A DNA stretch of 64,000 nucleotides from Flavobacterium croceum DSM 17960 (GCF_002917885.1 NZ_PQNY01000007.1:1-64000), one strand, 5' to 3'; positions 27,039-35,667 are shown, counted from the stretch's first letter. Made by a program: numbers and translations. The notes: generated from the letters alone by a model not told the origin.

Positions 27039-28937
27039 TTATTGATTATTTTCTTTTTTTTCAGCTCCCATAAGCTCCATCAATTTCATACCTAATAGTC
27101 CATTTATTCCTCCGTCAGTACCATTGCTACCGCTAATAAGTATTTCTGGAATTACTTTTATATTGCCTTTACCTATTTCTTCGGTAATTTTGTACTTGGT
27201 AAAATTATCACCTCCCATTGCTGTAACTTGTAATTGATAAGCTTCGGCAGTAGATTTACCTATAGCCATAATTTTTTCGGCTTCGGCTAGACCTGTTTTA
27301 GAAATTTTTTCGGCTTCGGCACTTGCATTCATTTTTGTTGCTTCGGCTTGAGCTCCTGCTCGTGCTTTGGTTGCCTCTGCTTCTGCAATAGCTCTCATTT
27401 TTGTTGCTTCGGCTTCTGCATTTACACTCAATTTCAAACTTGTAGCATCACCTTCTGCTTTTTTAACAGTTGCATCGGCGGTACGTTGTGCTATTTCTAC
27501 ACTTTGGGCTGCACGAACAATTTCTTTTTGCATATCTGCAATGGCTGTTTCTTTTTCAACCCCTTGACGTTGCTCTTGTGCCATACGCTGAGTTTGGTAG
27601 GTTTTTTGCTCTTCTTCAGCAATTTTTCTATCTGTTAATGTTTTCATTAATGATTCTGGAGGAGTAATATCACCTATTAATGTATCAACAGCGTTTACAT
27701 TATACTCATCTAAAACCGCTTTTATATGCACTTTGGCAGACTCTTGTCGCTCTTTTCTAGTACTTAAAAAGGAAATTACATCACTATCTTGCGCCGAGTT
27801 TCGGAAGTAATTTCCAATTGTTGGTTCCAAAACTTGCGAAACTAAATTATTCATGCTTCCAAATCGAGCAATCACTTTAGGGGCTTCATTTGCAGGTACA
27901 TGTATTATTTGAGAAACATCTAAATTAAATGGGAAACCATCTTTGGAACGCACTGTAATAGTAGATAAATTTTTATCTAAATTATGCGATTCGCTTCGTG
28001 CATTTGCCCAATTAAGTACTAAATTGGTAGTAGGCACAAGTTCAAGTTTGGTCGAATATTTATTTAAAGCATATTTTCCTGGCCCTAGTGGTTCCATCCA
28101 AACACCTCTTTGTCCTTTTGAAACAATATTACCATGTTTAAAGCTTTCTCCTGTTACATCTTGCCCATCTTCTCCTATATATGAAATAACTACTCCAACA
28201 TGACCTATAGGCACATCTGTCATTGGATTTTGTTCTATTTGAATAGCCCAAGTATTAATATAATACGATCCTGCTAGCATTACTTGTGGTTGTAAACCTC
28301 TATTTCCTCCATTTTCTAAAAAAGCATCAAAATCTTGAAAATTATTATGCCCTTCTACAAATTTTCCTGCTATTTGACCAATTGGAATTGGTTCTCCGTC
28401 TAGAGCTGTAGCAATACCGATCATGTTTTCGAATATTTTTACTTGATCTGTAATTACTATTTCAAATAAAAAAGTATTTATACGATATGATCCACTTGTA
28501 ATAAATGCTGTTTGTCGTCCTTTTTGCCCGCCGTTGTTTAAAAATGCTGTGGCATCTTGATAATTGTCGCAATTAACTTTTCTAGCTAATATTCTCCCTG
28601 TTGGAATTTCTTTACCATCTTTACTTAAAACAAGCCCTATTTGCCCTTCGGGTATTATGGTAAAAGGTGTCATATCTACAGAGTATTGCCATATCCACAT
28701 ACCCCAATATAGACCAGGGGCGAGAGTTTGGGCTTGAAAACCTGCTTCTCCTTGTGTGGCTATAATTCTACCATCGGGCAATGATTTGTGTGCTCCAAAA
28801 AGAACAAATTTTTTGGTTACTAGCCCTATTCTATCTTCGGGTACTATAACCATTCCAAAGAAAACGCGTAATACAAATTTGTAAAAAATGATAGATAATA
28901 CAATAAGTATTAACCACCAAAAACTTAGGATTCCCAT
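27039..28937 (-). CDS. SPFH/flotillin-like membrane protein
   Basis: 632 residues. One N-terminal membrane segment (about 5-25) is followed by a long SPFH-type region with repeated IPxGxIxxK-like blocks (for example IPEGQIGLVLSKDG and DVPIGHVGVVISY), then a helical, Ala/Glu/Lys-rich coiled coil with many AEAEATKMRA-like repeats (about 455-560) and a Gly-rich tail. Flotillins form large oligomeric cages at the membrane and influence membrane order. Single gene; a -7-like TAATTTTG is present on the minus strand at 29031-29038. Precise role not known. Confidence 0.85.
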   Translation of the reverse strand: MGILSFWWLILIVLSIIFYKFVLRVFFGMVIVPEDRIGLVTKKFVLFGAHKSLPDGRIIATQGEAGFQAQTLAPGLYWGMWIWQYSVDMTPFTIIPEGQIGLVLSKDGKEIPTGRILARKVNCDNYQDATAFLNNGGQKGRQTAFITSGSYRINTFLFEIVITDQVKIFENMIGIATALDGEPIPIGQIAGKFVEGHNNFQDFDAFLENGGNRGLQPQVMLAGSYYINTWAIQIEQNPMTDVPIGHVGVVISYIGEDGQDVTGESFKHGNIVSKGQRGVWMEPLGPGKYALNKYSTKLELVPTTNLVLNWANARSESHNLDKNLSTITVRSKDGFPFNLDVSQIIHVPANEAPKVIARFGSMNNLVSQVLEPTIGNYFRNSAQDSDVISFLSTRKERQESAKVHIKAVLDEYNVNAVDTLIGDITPPESLMKTLTDRKIAEEEQKTYQTQRMAQEQRQGVEKETAIADMQKEIVRAAQSVEIAQRTADATVKKAEGDATSLKLSVNAEAEATKMRAIAEAEATKARAGAQAEATKMNASAEAEKISKTGLAEAEKIMAIGKSTAEAYQLQVTAMGGDNFTKYKITEEIGKGNIKVIPEILISGSNGTDGGINGLLGMKLMELMGAEKKENNQ

Positions 28938-29182
28938 TTTGATAATTTTTTAAAATATATAGACTGTTATGATTATTGGTTTAATTTAAAAGGTTCGTTT
29001 GTTTTCTTGTAATTCAAGTGAATAAAGAATCAAAATTAATTTTTGAATAAATTTCAGAAGTAGCTGTAACGAAAAAACAATTTAATATTAATTTCCAATA
29101 GTTCTTATTATACGATTTCTTTATAAGAATGTTACACGTTTATTGTAAAATATTTTTGAAAACTTGGTTTTTGAAAATAAAA

Positions 29183-29202
29183 AAAGAGGCCGAAGCCTCT
29201 TT
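29183..29202 (-). terminator. Terminator of the prs-rplY operon
   Basis: AAAGAGGC (29183-29190) pairs with GCCTCTTT (29195-29202) around a four-base loop that reads TTCG on the minus strand, and T-rich sequence follows on that strand. It lies 34 bases after the rplY stop. The gap 28938-29182 shows only a weak promoter for the SPFH gene. Confidence 0.85.
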
Positions 29203-29235
29203 GTGTATTTGAATTTAAAAAAGAAAAATATTTTA

Positions 29236-29844
29236 TTATTTTTTCTTTCCTTTTGCACCTTTTTCTGCTTTGGCAGCTTCTTGAGCAGCTTTCATAGCAG
29301 CACGAGATATCTTCACTTGACAAACTACAGTATTGTCTGGGTGCATTAACTTGAAATTATTTGTAGGTAATTTTGTTACATACAATTTGTTACCCATTTC
29401 AAGGTCTGTAATATCTGCCTCTACAAAATCTGGAAGGTTTTTTGGAAGAGCTTTTACTTTAAGACGTCTTAGATTTAAACGTAAAGTACCCCCTGCCATA
29501 ATACCTTTTGAGTTACCTACAATTTTAACAGGAACTTCCATAACAATTTCTTTATCATCTTTCAATTGAAAGAAATCTATGTGGTTTATTTTATCAGAAA
29601 CTGGATCAAATTGAATGTCTTGTAAAATTGCATCCATTTTTGTACCATTTTCCAAATCAATTACAACAGTGTGAGCGTTTGGAGTGTACACCAAGTTTTT
29701 GAATGCTCTTTCATCTGCTGCAAAATGTACTGGTTGTGCTCCTCCGTAAACAACGCAAGGCACCATTCCAGCATCACGTAAGGCTTTTGTTGCTTTTTTG
29801 CCTACGCTTTCTCTTTCTTGTGCTTTAATCGTAATCGATTTCAT
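29236..29844 (-). CDS. rplY: 50S ribosomal protein L25 / general stress protein Ctc
   Basis: 202 residues, the long Ctc form with an N-terminal 5S-rRNA-binding L25 domain (starts [29 protein letters not shown]) and a C-terminal TL5-type domain. It ends in a Lys/Ala-rich tail. It binds 5S rRNA in the large ribosomal subunit. It is 26 bp downstream of prs; this prs-rplY order is common in bacteria. Confidence 0.95.
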   Translation of the reverse strand: MKSITIKAQERESVGKKATKALRDAGMVPCVVYGGAQPVHFAADERAFKNLVYTPNAHTVVIDLENGTKMDAILQDIQFDPVSDKINHIDFFQLKDDKEIVMEVPVKIVGNSKGIMAGGTLRLNLRRLKVKALPKNLPDFVEADITDLEMGNKLYVTKLPTNNFKLMHPDNTVVCQVKISRAAMKAAQEAAKAEKGAKGKKK

Positions 29845-29870
29845 TTAAAAATATTTATAGTTAATAATTA

Positions 29871-30812
29871 CTACATTAAAAATTTGCCACTTATTGAATT
29901 GTTGTTTTGCACCATATGCATCACTTCGGCAAATAATGGGGCGCAAGATACAACTTTTATTTTATTTATTTGTTTTTTTAACGGAATTGAATCTGTAACA
30001 ATTAATTCACTTAGTTTTGAGGCTTCAATTTTTTCGTAGGCATTCCCCGATAGTATCGCGTGAGTACAAATTGCTCTTACACTAAGAGCACCTCTTTCTA
30101 TCATTAAGTCGGCTGCTTTAGCAAGAGTTCCGCCAGTATCTATCATATCGTCTACCAATATTACATTTTTGCCTTTTACGTCTCCTATAAGTTCCATAGT
30201 ACCTACAACATTAGCCTCTTTTCTTTGTTTGTAGCATATTACCACATCAGAATTTAAAAATTTAGAATATGCGTAAGCTCTTTTAGATCCGCCCATATCT
30301 GGTGAAGCAATCATTAAATTGTCTAGCTTTAAACTTTCTATATATGGAAGAAAAATTGTAGAAGCAAAAAGATGATCTACAGGTTTTTCAAAAAACCCTT
30401 GAATTTGATCGGCATGTAAATCCATTGTCATGATTCTAGTAGCTCCTGCTGTTTCTAGTAATTTTGCAACTAATTTTGCTCCTATCGGTACGCGTGGTTT
30501 GTCTTTTCTATCTTGTCTTGCCCAACCAAAATAAGGAATAACAGGTGTTATATGACGAGCCGATGCTCTTTTTGCTGCATCTATCATCAATAAAAGTTCC
30601 ATTAAATTATCTGCATTTGGAAATGTAGAGCACACAATAAATACACGTAATCCTCTAATAGATTCTTCATAAGAAGGCTGAAATTCGCCATCACTAAATT
30701 TAGAAAAACTTACTTTACCTAAAGGTATTCCATAAGCTTTGGCTATTTGTTCAGCGAGATAAGTACTTTCTGAACACGCAAATATTTTTGCTTCGGATTC
30801 GTTGTGATGCAT
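29871..30812 (-). CDS. prs: ribose-phosphate pyrophosphokinase
   Basis: 313 residues. The conserved DLHADQIQGFF block, the RQDRKDKPRVPIGAK loop and the PRPP-binding VDDMIDTGGTL motif (about 219-229) are all present. It makes PRPP from ribose-5-phosphate and ATP for nucleotide, histidine and tryptophan synthesis. First gene of a two-gene operon with rplY; a -7 box lies about 50 bases upstream. Confidence 0.96.
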   Translation of the reverse strand: MHHNESEAKIFACSESTYLAEQIAKAYGIPLGKVSFSKFSDGEFQPSYEESIRGLRVFIVCSTFPNADNLMELLLMIDAAKRASARHITPVIPYFGWARQDRKDKPRVPIGAKLVAKLLETAGATRIMTMDLHADQIQGFFEKPVDHLFASTIFLPYIESLKLDNLMIASPDMGGSKRAYAYSKFLNSDVVICYKQRKEANVVGTMELIGDVKGKNVILVDDMIDTGGTLAKAADLMIERGALSVRAICTHAILSGNAYEKIEASKLSELIVTDSIPLKKQINKIKVVSCAPLFAEVMHMVQNNNSISGKFLM

Positions 30813-30862
30813 TTAAACAGTTGTTTTGTAGTTAGTTAGTATTGAAGTTGTTTTGTTGGGCA

Positions 30863-30870
30863 CAAATTTA
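30863..30870 (-). promoter_or_regulatory. -7 promoter box for prs-rplY
   Basis: The minus strand reads TAAATTTG, matching TAnnTTTG, 50 bases before the prs ATG. No clear -33 element. Confidence 0.45.
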
Positions 30871-30935
30871 AAAATTATTGACGGCTTGTATAGCATAATT
30901 TTGAGTATTTTTCTATGAAATGAGAAAAAAAGTTT

Positions 30936-30943
30936 TATTTTTG
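30936..30943 (+). promoter_or_regulatory. -7 promoter box for tRNA-Leu
   Basis: TATTTTTG matches TAnnTTTG and lies 22 bases before the tRNA 5' end, a typical distance for a tRNA promoter. Confidence 0.5.
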
Positions 30944-30965
30944 CACTCACATTTTAAGCATCCAA

Positions 30966-31045
30966 GCCCGGATGGCGGAATTGGTAGACGCGCACGACTC
31001 AAACTCGTGTACTTAGGTGTGTGGGTTCGATTCCCACTCCGGGTA
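30966..31045 (+). tRNA. tRNA-Leu (anticodon CAA)
   Basis: The acceptor arm GCCCGGA (30966-30972) pairs with TCCGGGT (31038-31044), with A31045 as discriminator. The D-arm region reads TGGCGGAATTGGTAGACG, the anticodon stem is CACGA/TCGTG around the loop CTCAAAC (anticodon CAA), and the T-arm is GTGGGTTCGATTCCCAC. The variable arm is short for a leucine tRNA (total 80 nt). CCA is not encoded. Its 3' end is the insertion point of the following mobile element, which leaves the tRNA intact. Confidence 0.95.
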
Positions 31046-31046
31046 C
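31041..31046. other. Proposed left attachment junction (attL core)
   Basis: GGGTAC overlaps the last five bases of tRNA-Leu. The same six bases occur at 39459-39464. Large serine recombinases need only a very short core, so six bases of identity is as expected. Confidence 0.55.
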
Positions 31047-31048
31047 TT

Positions 31049-32602
31049 TTACGGAAAAGCTGTCATTTTTGACAGCTTTTTTTTATCCGTACTTTCGAAA
31101 CCCTTGTCATTCCTAGTCAAAATGCGAATCACTTCGTTGATTTCTGTGGTTCGACACTTCTCTTTTCCAAATATTAATTTTTCGGTGAATAATGAACCAA
31201 GTATCATTTTTTTTCCTTGGTTATCGCTTTCAAAGAACATATGGTCAAGGTTTTCAAGGAGCAGAAGACCTGTTTCAATGCTTTCTGAAATATCACCATT
31301 AATTTGCTGTAAAACTTCGATTTCTAGCTCTAATTGCATCTTTTCCGTATTGTATCGTTCAACCGTAATATTATACCTGTCAGATGGCATTTTGCCAGCT
31401 AAGAACATGTCATCAGCATTAGTGAGTTGCATTTGAATTTCGCTAAGCCTCGTTTTTTTTACTTTTAACTCATTGGCTTTATTACCGTTTAATTCGTTTG
31501 CAGAATCTTTTAAGATATCAACAAACAACGATTTGATATTTGAATTAATACTTAATTCGGTCAAAAGTTGACCAACAGTATTTTCAGCTTTCTCCTTTCT
31601 AATTCTGGTTTTGCATTGATGTCTACCATGGTAGTACCCATATCGTTCGTTTCTGCCTTTGGAATAACTCGCAGTTAGGTTCTGACCACAACATTCGCAA
31701 ACAATGAAGTTACGCAATGGAAAATCATCCTCTTTCTCTGGTTTACGGAGATATTTCCACTTTTTGTTCTGAAAAACATCTTGCACCTTCAAAAATGTTT
31801 CCAAGTCTGTCAATGGAGCGTGCACTCCATCGACCAACTTAGCGGATTCGTTTTTGAACTCGTGAACTTCAATCTTTCCAGCATACAGAATGTTTTTTAG
31901 CATGAGATTGAATGAGCTTTTGCCTAATTGCATTCCTTGTTTATTTAGTCTTTTGCGGACAACTTCTGCTGGTTCAATACCCAATGATACGGCTCTGAAA
32001 GCTTCGGTAACATAATGCGCATTCTCATTAGGCACAAGTTTAGTACGCTTGATTTGCTGACCGTTCCGTTGAAGTCGATTTCCTTCACGATGACTTTTAT
32101 AGCCGAATGGAGCACGATGTGCATAGTATCCCTCACATTTAGCTTGATAAGTTCCTAATGCAGTTCGGATAGAAATTTTATCCCGTTCAACCTCTCCAGC
32201 TGTTAGGTAAATTGAAAGTACCATTTTGTTATCACAATTCGCCATATCAAGGTACTGTTCCGATGAGTTAATTTCGATACCAGCCGAATCAAACTCTCTG
32301 ATTTCCCTCAATGCTTGCTCCACATTTCTCGAAAATCTATCCCATCTGGTGACCAAAACCATGTTCACTGCTTTCTTGTTTGCTTTTACATACGTTTTCA
32401 ATTCATTCCATCTGGGACGTTTGAAGTTTTTAGCAGAATGGTCTTCACGAAATACCTTTACAATATTGTAGCCTTTGTAAGTACAATATTTTTTTAGTGA
32501 TTCTTCTTGGTAGTTCAAGCTGAATCCTTTTTCAGCTTGCTCGTCCGTGCTAACCCTACAGTATAGGATTACATTGATTTGATTGTTATTAGTTTTTGTC
32601 AT
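31049..32602 (-). CDS. large serine recombinase (site-specific integrase)
   Basis: 517 residues from MTKTNNN; the frame opens further upstream, but this ATG sits beside the recombinase core. The resolvase domain has the catalytic YCRVSTDEQ (Ser18), RWDRFSRN and an AxxERDxIS-like AGEVERDKIS block. A recombinase domain follows (about 165-270), then a zinc ribbon (CECCGQ with a second Cys pair region CKTR), and a coiled-coil region (about 375-460), the layout of large serine integrases. It probably integrates and, with a directionality factor, excises the element. Its stop codon is 3 bp from the attL core. A 51-codon gene overlaps its start by 14 bases, suggesting coupled translation. Confidence 0.93.
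   Translation of the reverse strand: MTKTNNNQINVILYCRVSTDEQAEKGFSLNYQEESLKKYCTYKGYNIVKVFREDHSAKNFKRPRWNELKTYVKANKKAVNMVLVTRWDRFSRNVEQALREIREFDSAGIEINSSEQYLDMANCDNKMVLSIYLTAGEVERDKISIRTALGTYQAKCEGYYAHRAPFGYKSHREGNRLQRNGQQIKRTKLVPNENAHYVTEAFRAVSLGIEPAEVVRKRLNKQGMQLGKSSFNLMLKNILYAGKIEVHEFKNESAKLVDGVHAPLTDLETFLKVQDVFQNKKWKYLRKPEKEDDFPLRNFIVCECCGQNLTASYSKGRNERYGYYHGRHQCKTRIRKEKAENTVGQLLTELSINSNIKSLFVDILKDSANELNGNKANELKVKKTRLSEIQMQLTNADDMFLAGKMPSDRYNITVERYNTEKMQLELEIEVLQQINGDISESIETGLLLLENLDHMFFESDNQGKKMILGSLFTEKLIFGKEKCRTTEINEVIRILTRNDKGFESTDKKKLSKMTAFP
31056..31080. terminator. Bidirectional hairpin at the left end of the element
   Basis: AAAAGCTGTCA pairs with TGACAGCTTTT around a short T-rich loop, followed by T-run to 31084. 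It lies over the last codons of the recombinase gene and 10 bases after tRNA-Leu, so in the integrated state it can replace the tRNA's original terminator. Confidence 0.75.
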
Positions 32603-32744
32603 TTGTGTTGTTTTTGTTGTTAATAATTTTATGGCATTCGTTTGCCAAAATGTACAGTACCCTTCTGATTGTTTCGACCTCTTGGTCATCAAAGTGCACA
32701 CCGTTTCTGTTTAGTTTTTTTTTGCATTCGGTAATAGATAGCAT
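32589..32744 (-). CDS. 51-residue protein overlapping the recombinase start
   Basis: ATG at 32744 to TAA at 32589-32591. The product starts MLSITECKKKLNRNGVHFDD and continues with an amphipathic helix QEVETIRRVLYILANE. I recall similar short proteins (starting with an ECK-x-LN-x-NG motif) before recombinase genes in Bacteroidota mobile elements. It overlaps the recombinase ATG at 32602 by 14 bases, a sign of translational coupling. A recombination directionality factor or small regulator is a reasonable guess only. It is below common ORF length cut-offs. Confidence 0.7.
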   Translation of the reverse strand: MLSITECKKKLNRNGVHFDDQEVETIRRVLYILANECHKIINNKNNTNDKN

Positions 32745-33053
32745 TGTTCATCCTATCGCCTATCTTCATTTTTTTACTATGGCGGAAGAATTATTTTTTA
32801 GTCAAGTATGACCATTCCGAAGCGCACGACCATGGCGAATCAGACACAAGTTAAATGCAAAAAGCATAAAAACCCCTCGTTAGGCAGAAATGCCTTATAA
32901 ATCAAAAAGAATGTTTGCTGAATCGACTTTTTAGGAACAAAGTGGTGAGTTATGTTATACGTCTTCACAGCCTTACTGTCCTCGTACGATTTTCGAGTAA
33001 AATGAGTTCTAGGAGCTACTTTTGTAGTTTATACCCTATGCCTCAATCTTTTA
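32745..33053 (-). other. Untranslated leader of the recombinase transcript
   Basis: About 300 bases between the minus-strand promoter at 33054-33085 and the 51-codon gene. I see no credible coding frame on the minus strand. Short hairpins are present, for example CTAC/GTAG around 33018-33030 and GGCA-GAAA-TGCC near 32884-32895. A regulatory leader is possible but not shown. Confidence 0.4.
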
Positions 33054-33085
33054 CAAAGGTACGATTTTGTTTTGATGGATGCCAA
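33054..33085 (-). promoter_or_regulatory. Promoter for the recombinase transcript
   Basis: On the minus strand TTG (33083-33085) and TACCTTTG (33054-33061) are 21 bases apart, an excellent Bacteroidota -33/-7 pair. It faces the 51-codon gene and the large serine recombinase. Confidence 0.65.
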
Positions 33086-33160
33086 CATTTTAGAATCACT
33101 TTTTTTAAAATAAATCGTAACATTATGATATTCAAAACTATAAAAACCAACTTTTTTCTG

Positions 33161-33262
33161 CTATCCTCTGTAAAGCCTTCCGTTTACAAAAATCACCTCG
33201 ACACCCATACTTTTCACGATGCGTTCAACTTCATTTCGGTAAAATTTTTCGAGGTTCGTCAC
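33161..33262 (-). CDS. 33-residue small protein (GTG start)
   Basis: GTG 33260-33262 to TAG 33161-33163, with an in-frame stop directly before the GTG. The product reads (V/M)TNLEKFYRNEVERIVK... and ends NGRLYRG, with a protein-like mix of residues (amphipathic helix then a beta-strand-like VEVIFV). It overlaps the end of the preceding 30-codon ORF by 32 bases in another frame. The alternative is that the two ORFs are pieces of one frameshifted gene. Confidence 0.4.
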   Translation of the reverse strand: MTNLEKFYRNEVERIVKSMGVEVIFVNGRLYRG

Positions 33263-33323
33263 TTAAAAAACATGCTTTGTTTTTTTCCAATTGGTGGGTA
33301 ATTGTTATACTGTGTTTTTTCAT
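33231..33323 (-). CDS. 30-residue small ORF after the 100-residue gene
   Basis: ATG at 33323 to TGA at 33231-33233. It starts 5 bases after the stop of the 100-residue gene, in the same direction, and encodes MKKHSITITHQLEKNKACFL followed by ten more residues. Spacing favours a translated ORF of the recombinase transcript, but there is no recognisable family. Confidence 0.35.
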   Translation of the reverse strand: MKKHSITITHQLEKNKACFLSDEPRKILPK

Positions 33324-33328
33324 ATCAA

Positions 33329-33631
33329 TCAATTTAAACTGTATTCATAGTCGATTCCGAACTTGTTTTTCTTCTTGTTGAAGTGGAGCATCAGATAAAT
33401 GCTTCCATTTTCAACCATAAAGTTGAAGTATCGAACGTTACTAATGTGCTTATCGAAAATTTTTCCAAGCTTAACTTGGTCAACTTGCGTGTTTTCGGGT
33501 AAACGAAATTCAATCAATGTTTCAACGGGTGACGTACCTAAATAGCTCATATCACTATGCACATCAAACCGTTGACATTTGTATTGCCTCGCTATTTCCA
33601 TATAGATTCTTGATAAGTTTACTCCGAACAT
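33329..33631 (-). CDS. hypothetical protein, 100 residues
   Basis: Not recognised. The start overlaps the end of the small serine recombinase by 13 bases, so translation is probably coupled. The sequence alternates short helices and strands, with EFRLPENTQVDQVKLGKIF in the middle and a Lys-rich C-terminal third (HFNKKKNKFG). No signal peptide or membrane segment. An accessory factor for the recombinase is possible from position only. Confidence 0.65.
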   Translation of the reverse strand: MFGVNLSRIYMEIARQYKCQRFDVHSDMSYLGTSPVETLIEFRLPENTQVDQVKLGKIFDKHISNVRYFNFMVENGSIYLMLHFNKKKNKFGIDYEYSLN

Positions 33632-34260
33632 ACAATTACTTTTTTTCTGATTTTTGCTACGGTTGCTAATGAAACATCATAAAGCTTAACACATTCTCTG
33701 ACACTAAATCCTTTCTTCAACCCTTCGACCACCTTTGGGTATTTGGAAATGAAAATAGCTTCTTCTTCCTTGCTGTTCTTTGGTCTACCACAGTGGATAT
33801 TTTTCGCTTTGGCTTGATTCATACCAGACCGAATCCTCTCAATTAGATTTCTGCGCTCGTTCTTTGCGAATAGGCTAAGCATGTGGAGCATCATTTCTGT
33901 TTGGAAGCTGATTTCGCCTTGTTCGTTCAACGTTTCTGTGTTAAGGTCTTGGAGGTAAATGCTGATACCTTGTTGATGTAGCTCTTCAACTAGCTTTAAT
34001 GTTTGAATCGTGGAGCGACCTAAACGAGATACCTCAGAACACAATACTTTTTTGAACTTTCCATCCTTTGCCTCAGCAAGAAGTTGTTGAACTCCTAATC
34101 TTTCGTGATTGTCTTTTGCGCCCGAAATTTTTTCTGAGATAACGCTGACAACTTCATAGTTGAATTTATCGGCAACTTTTTTGAGGTCGGATATCTGTCG
34201 ATTGAAGTCTTGTTCGTCCGAACTCACTCTTGCAAAAATTGCTACTGGAATTTTACTCAT
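33619..34260 (-). CDS. small serine recombinase (resolvase/invertase family)
   Basis: 213 residues from MSKIPVAIFARVSS; the frame is open 13 codons upstream but without family sequence. Catalytic Ser13 in FARVSSDEQ, the SRLGRST block and the long E-helix containing ERRNLIERIRSGMNQAK are present, followed by a C-terminal helix-turn-helix (FSVRECVKLYDVSLATVAKIRKK, split here at about 187-208). It may resolve or invert DNA within the element, separately from integration by the large recombinase. The 100-residue gene overlaps its end. Confidence 0.9.
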   Translation of the reverse strand: MSKIPVAIFARVSSDEQDFNRQISDLKKVADKFNYEVVSVISEKISGAKDNHERLGVQQLLAEAKDGKFKKVLCSEVSRLGRSTIQTLKLVEELHQQGISIYLQDLNTETLNEQGEISFQTEMMLHMLSLFAKNERRNLIERIRSGMNQAKAKNIHCGRPKNSKEEEAIFISKYPKVVEGLKKGFSVRECVKLYDVSLATVAKIRKKVIVCSE

Positions 34261-34380
34261 AAGTGTTATAAAAAAAGGGTTAAACAATATCGAGGTCATT
34301 TTGCTGGGATTGAACCACCTTTTTTGTCCTCTTTGCTGTTATGCCAAAAGGTTTTCCTTTTTTCATAACAACTTTGCAAA

Positions 34381-34402
34381 TATTCCAGGTATTTTTGGAA
34401 TA
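34381..34402. promoter_or_regulatory. Inverted repeat upstream of the 133-residue gene
   Basis: TATTCCA (34381-34387) and TGGAATA (34396-34402) form a perfect 7-bp inverted repeat with an 8-base spacer. It lies between the divergent small recombinase (starts 34260) and the gene at 34479 and could be an operator for either. Confidence 0.45.
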
Positions 34403-34478
34403 CGCAATAAATCGGACTAAAATCCTGGATTTCAATTAAATAAATATTTTAACCCGATATTTATCTATAAAACGAAAT

Positions 34479-34880
34479 ATGAAAAATCAATCTATAAAAT
34501 TGGATTGCGGTCACGAAGTTGAAGTAATCGCAATTGATATAAGCAGAACCTACGGTGAAATTTTGGCTGGGTCACCGAGCTTTGAAGATAACGTTTATGT
34601 ATACGAGAATCTGAAAGCACCAGAGCGTTGGGGAAAGCGTAAAACCGTGATGAATCAAGAGAGTTTTAACTTAGATTTGAAACACTTCAAGAAATACACC
34701 GTTTATCTTTGGCTTTCATCAAGCAAAAGTATTGATGACCCGTTTCAAAAATTCGATGGTTCTGAATTGGTAGTTGTTTGGGCATTAGATGACCTGTTCT
34801 CATTTTCAATCAATTCACTAATTGATGAAGGCATCAAAGAATTTAATTGGGAAACTTATGCTGTTAATACCCAAATTTGA
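34479..34880 (+). CDS. hypothetical protein, 133 residues
   Basis: Not recognised. Soluble, mostly mixed alpha/beta, starting MKNQSIKLDCGHEVEVIAID and acidic overall. Contains a conserved-looking ENLKAPERWGKRKTV segment near residues 43-57. No signal peptide. It is convergent with the lipoprotein gene, their stops only 4 bp apart. Possible cargo or an immunity-type protein; no evidence for either. Confidence 0.65.
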   Translation: MKNQSIKLDCGHEVEVIAIDISRTYGEILAGSPSFEDNVYVYENLKAPERWGKRKTVMNQESFNLDLKHFKKYTVYLWLSSSKSIDDPFQKFDGSELVVVWALDDLFSFSINSLIDEGIKEFNWETYAVNTQI

Positions 34881-34884
34881 AATA

Positions 34885-35664
34885 TTACATTGGACTATAT
34901 CCCTCGTCTTGAATCAAATCTAAAGTATTAGTATAAATTTCGTGATTTCGGATTTCTAAGCAATGTATACCGAAGCATGCTTTCTCATTATCGGATACAC
35001 TATAAATTTCCTCTATTTCTGGATTGTTGTTCCCATCTTGCCATCTTAGGAATAAGATTAAATGTTTCGGAGTATTTGCGTTGTTTTGTACTTTGTCATA
35101 ATAGACAACAAATCCCTTTGTAATATGACCCATATGGGGTTCAAAAACATCTGGTTCACCTAAATATACCTTTGCTTTTTTCAAAGAACCATCTATTAGT
35201 TCCATCTGAATTTCATGAAAAGATTTGGTGTTAGAGGATGCTATTGGTTGTTTTTCGAAATTTCCATTTTCCATGAAAATTGTTAGCTCATCAAAAGTAA
35301 CGGTTGACTTCTCTTCATCGAAATGATAAACATTTTCAAAATCTCCATTAGAATTAAATACTTCTAGTGCCCAACCTTCTCCATCATCACCGTGACCAAT
35401 TCTATAGCAATCAGAACATAATTCTGTTGAAATGACACCATTAAAAAATGTGCCTTCTGTTTCTTTTGAACCTTGAATAATGGTTACTTTGTTATCGTCA
35501 AAAACAAAATCACAAGTCGAATTACTTTCAATACTTTTAAAGCTTACCTTTAATTTCTTATTCTTTGTTCCAGAATTAATCAAAGGTTTGTTTTCTTTGT
35601 TTTGATTATTGCAACTACACGCAATTAGCAGTATTAAGAATACAAAATATTTTTTACACATCAC
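34885..35664 (-). CDS. hypothetical lipoprotein, 259 residues
   Basis: Signal peptide with a lipobox ending at Cys18 (LLIACSCNN), so exported and lipid-anchored. The mature part has many short beta-strands and a Cys pair in STELCSDCYRIGHGDDGEGW, and a second conserved-looking region around FGIHCLEIRNHEIY. No family recognised. It is 3 bp downstream of the MORN-like gene and almost certainly in the same operon, so the two secreted proteins likely act together as element cargo. Confidence 0.7.
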   Translation of the reverse strand: MMCKKYFVFLILLIACSCNNQNKENKPLINSGTKNKKLKVSFKSIESNSTCDFVFDDNKVTIIQGSKETEGTFFNGVISTELCSDCYRIGHGDDGEGWALEVFNSNGDFENVYHFDEEKSTVTFDELTIFMENGNFEKQPIASSNTKSFHEIQMELIDGSLKKAKVYLGEPDVFEPHMGHITKGFVVYYDKVQNNANTPKHLILFLRWQDGNNNPEIEEIYSVSDNEKACFGIHCLEIRNHEIYTNTLDLIQDEGYSPM

Positions 35665-35667
35665 TAT

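Noticed and set aside
27348..27667. Plus-strand ORFs opposite the SPFH gene
   Set aside because: Low-complexity shadows of the Ala/Glu repeat region on the opposite strand.
32915..33301. 128-codon plus-strand ORF between the recombinases
   Set aside because: The translation is rich in Phe, Ser and His with no plausible fold, and the minus strand there carries the promoter, leader and small genes that fit the neighbouring transcription direction.
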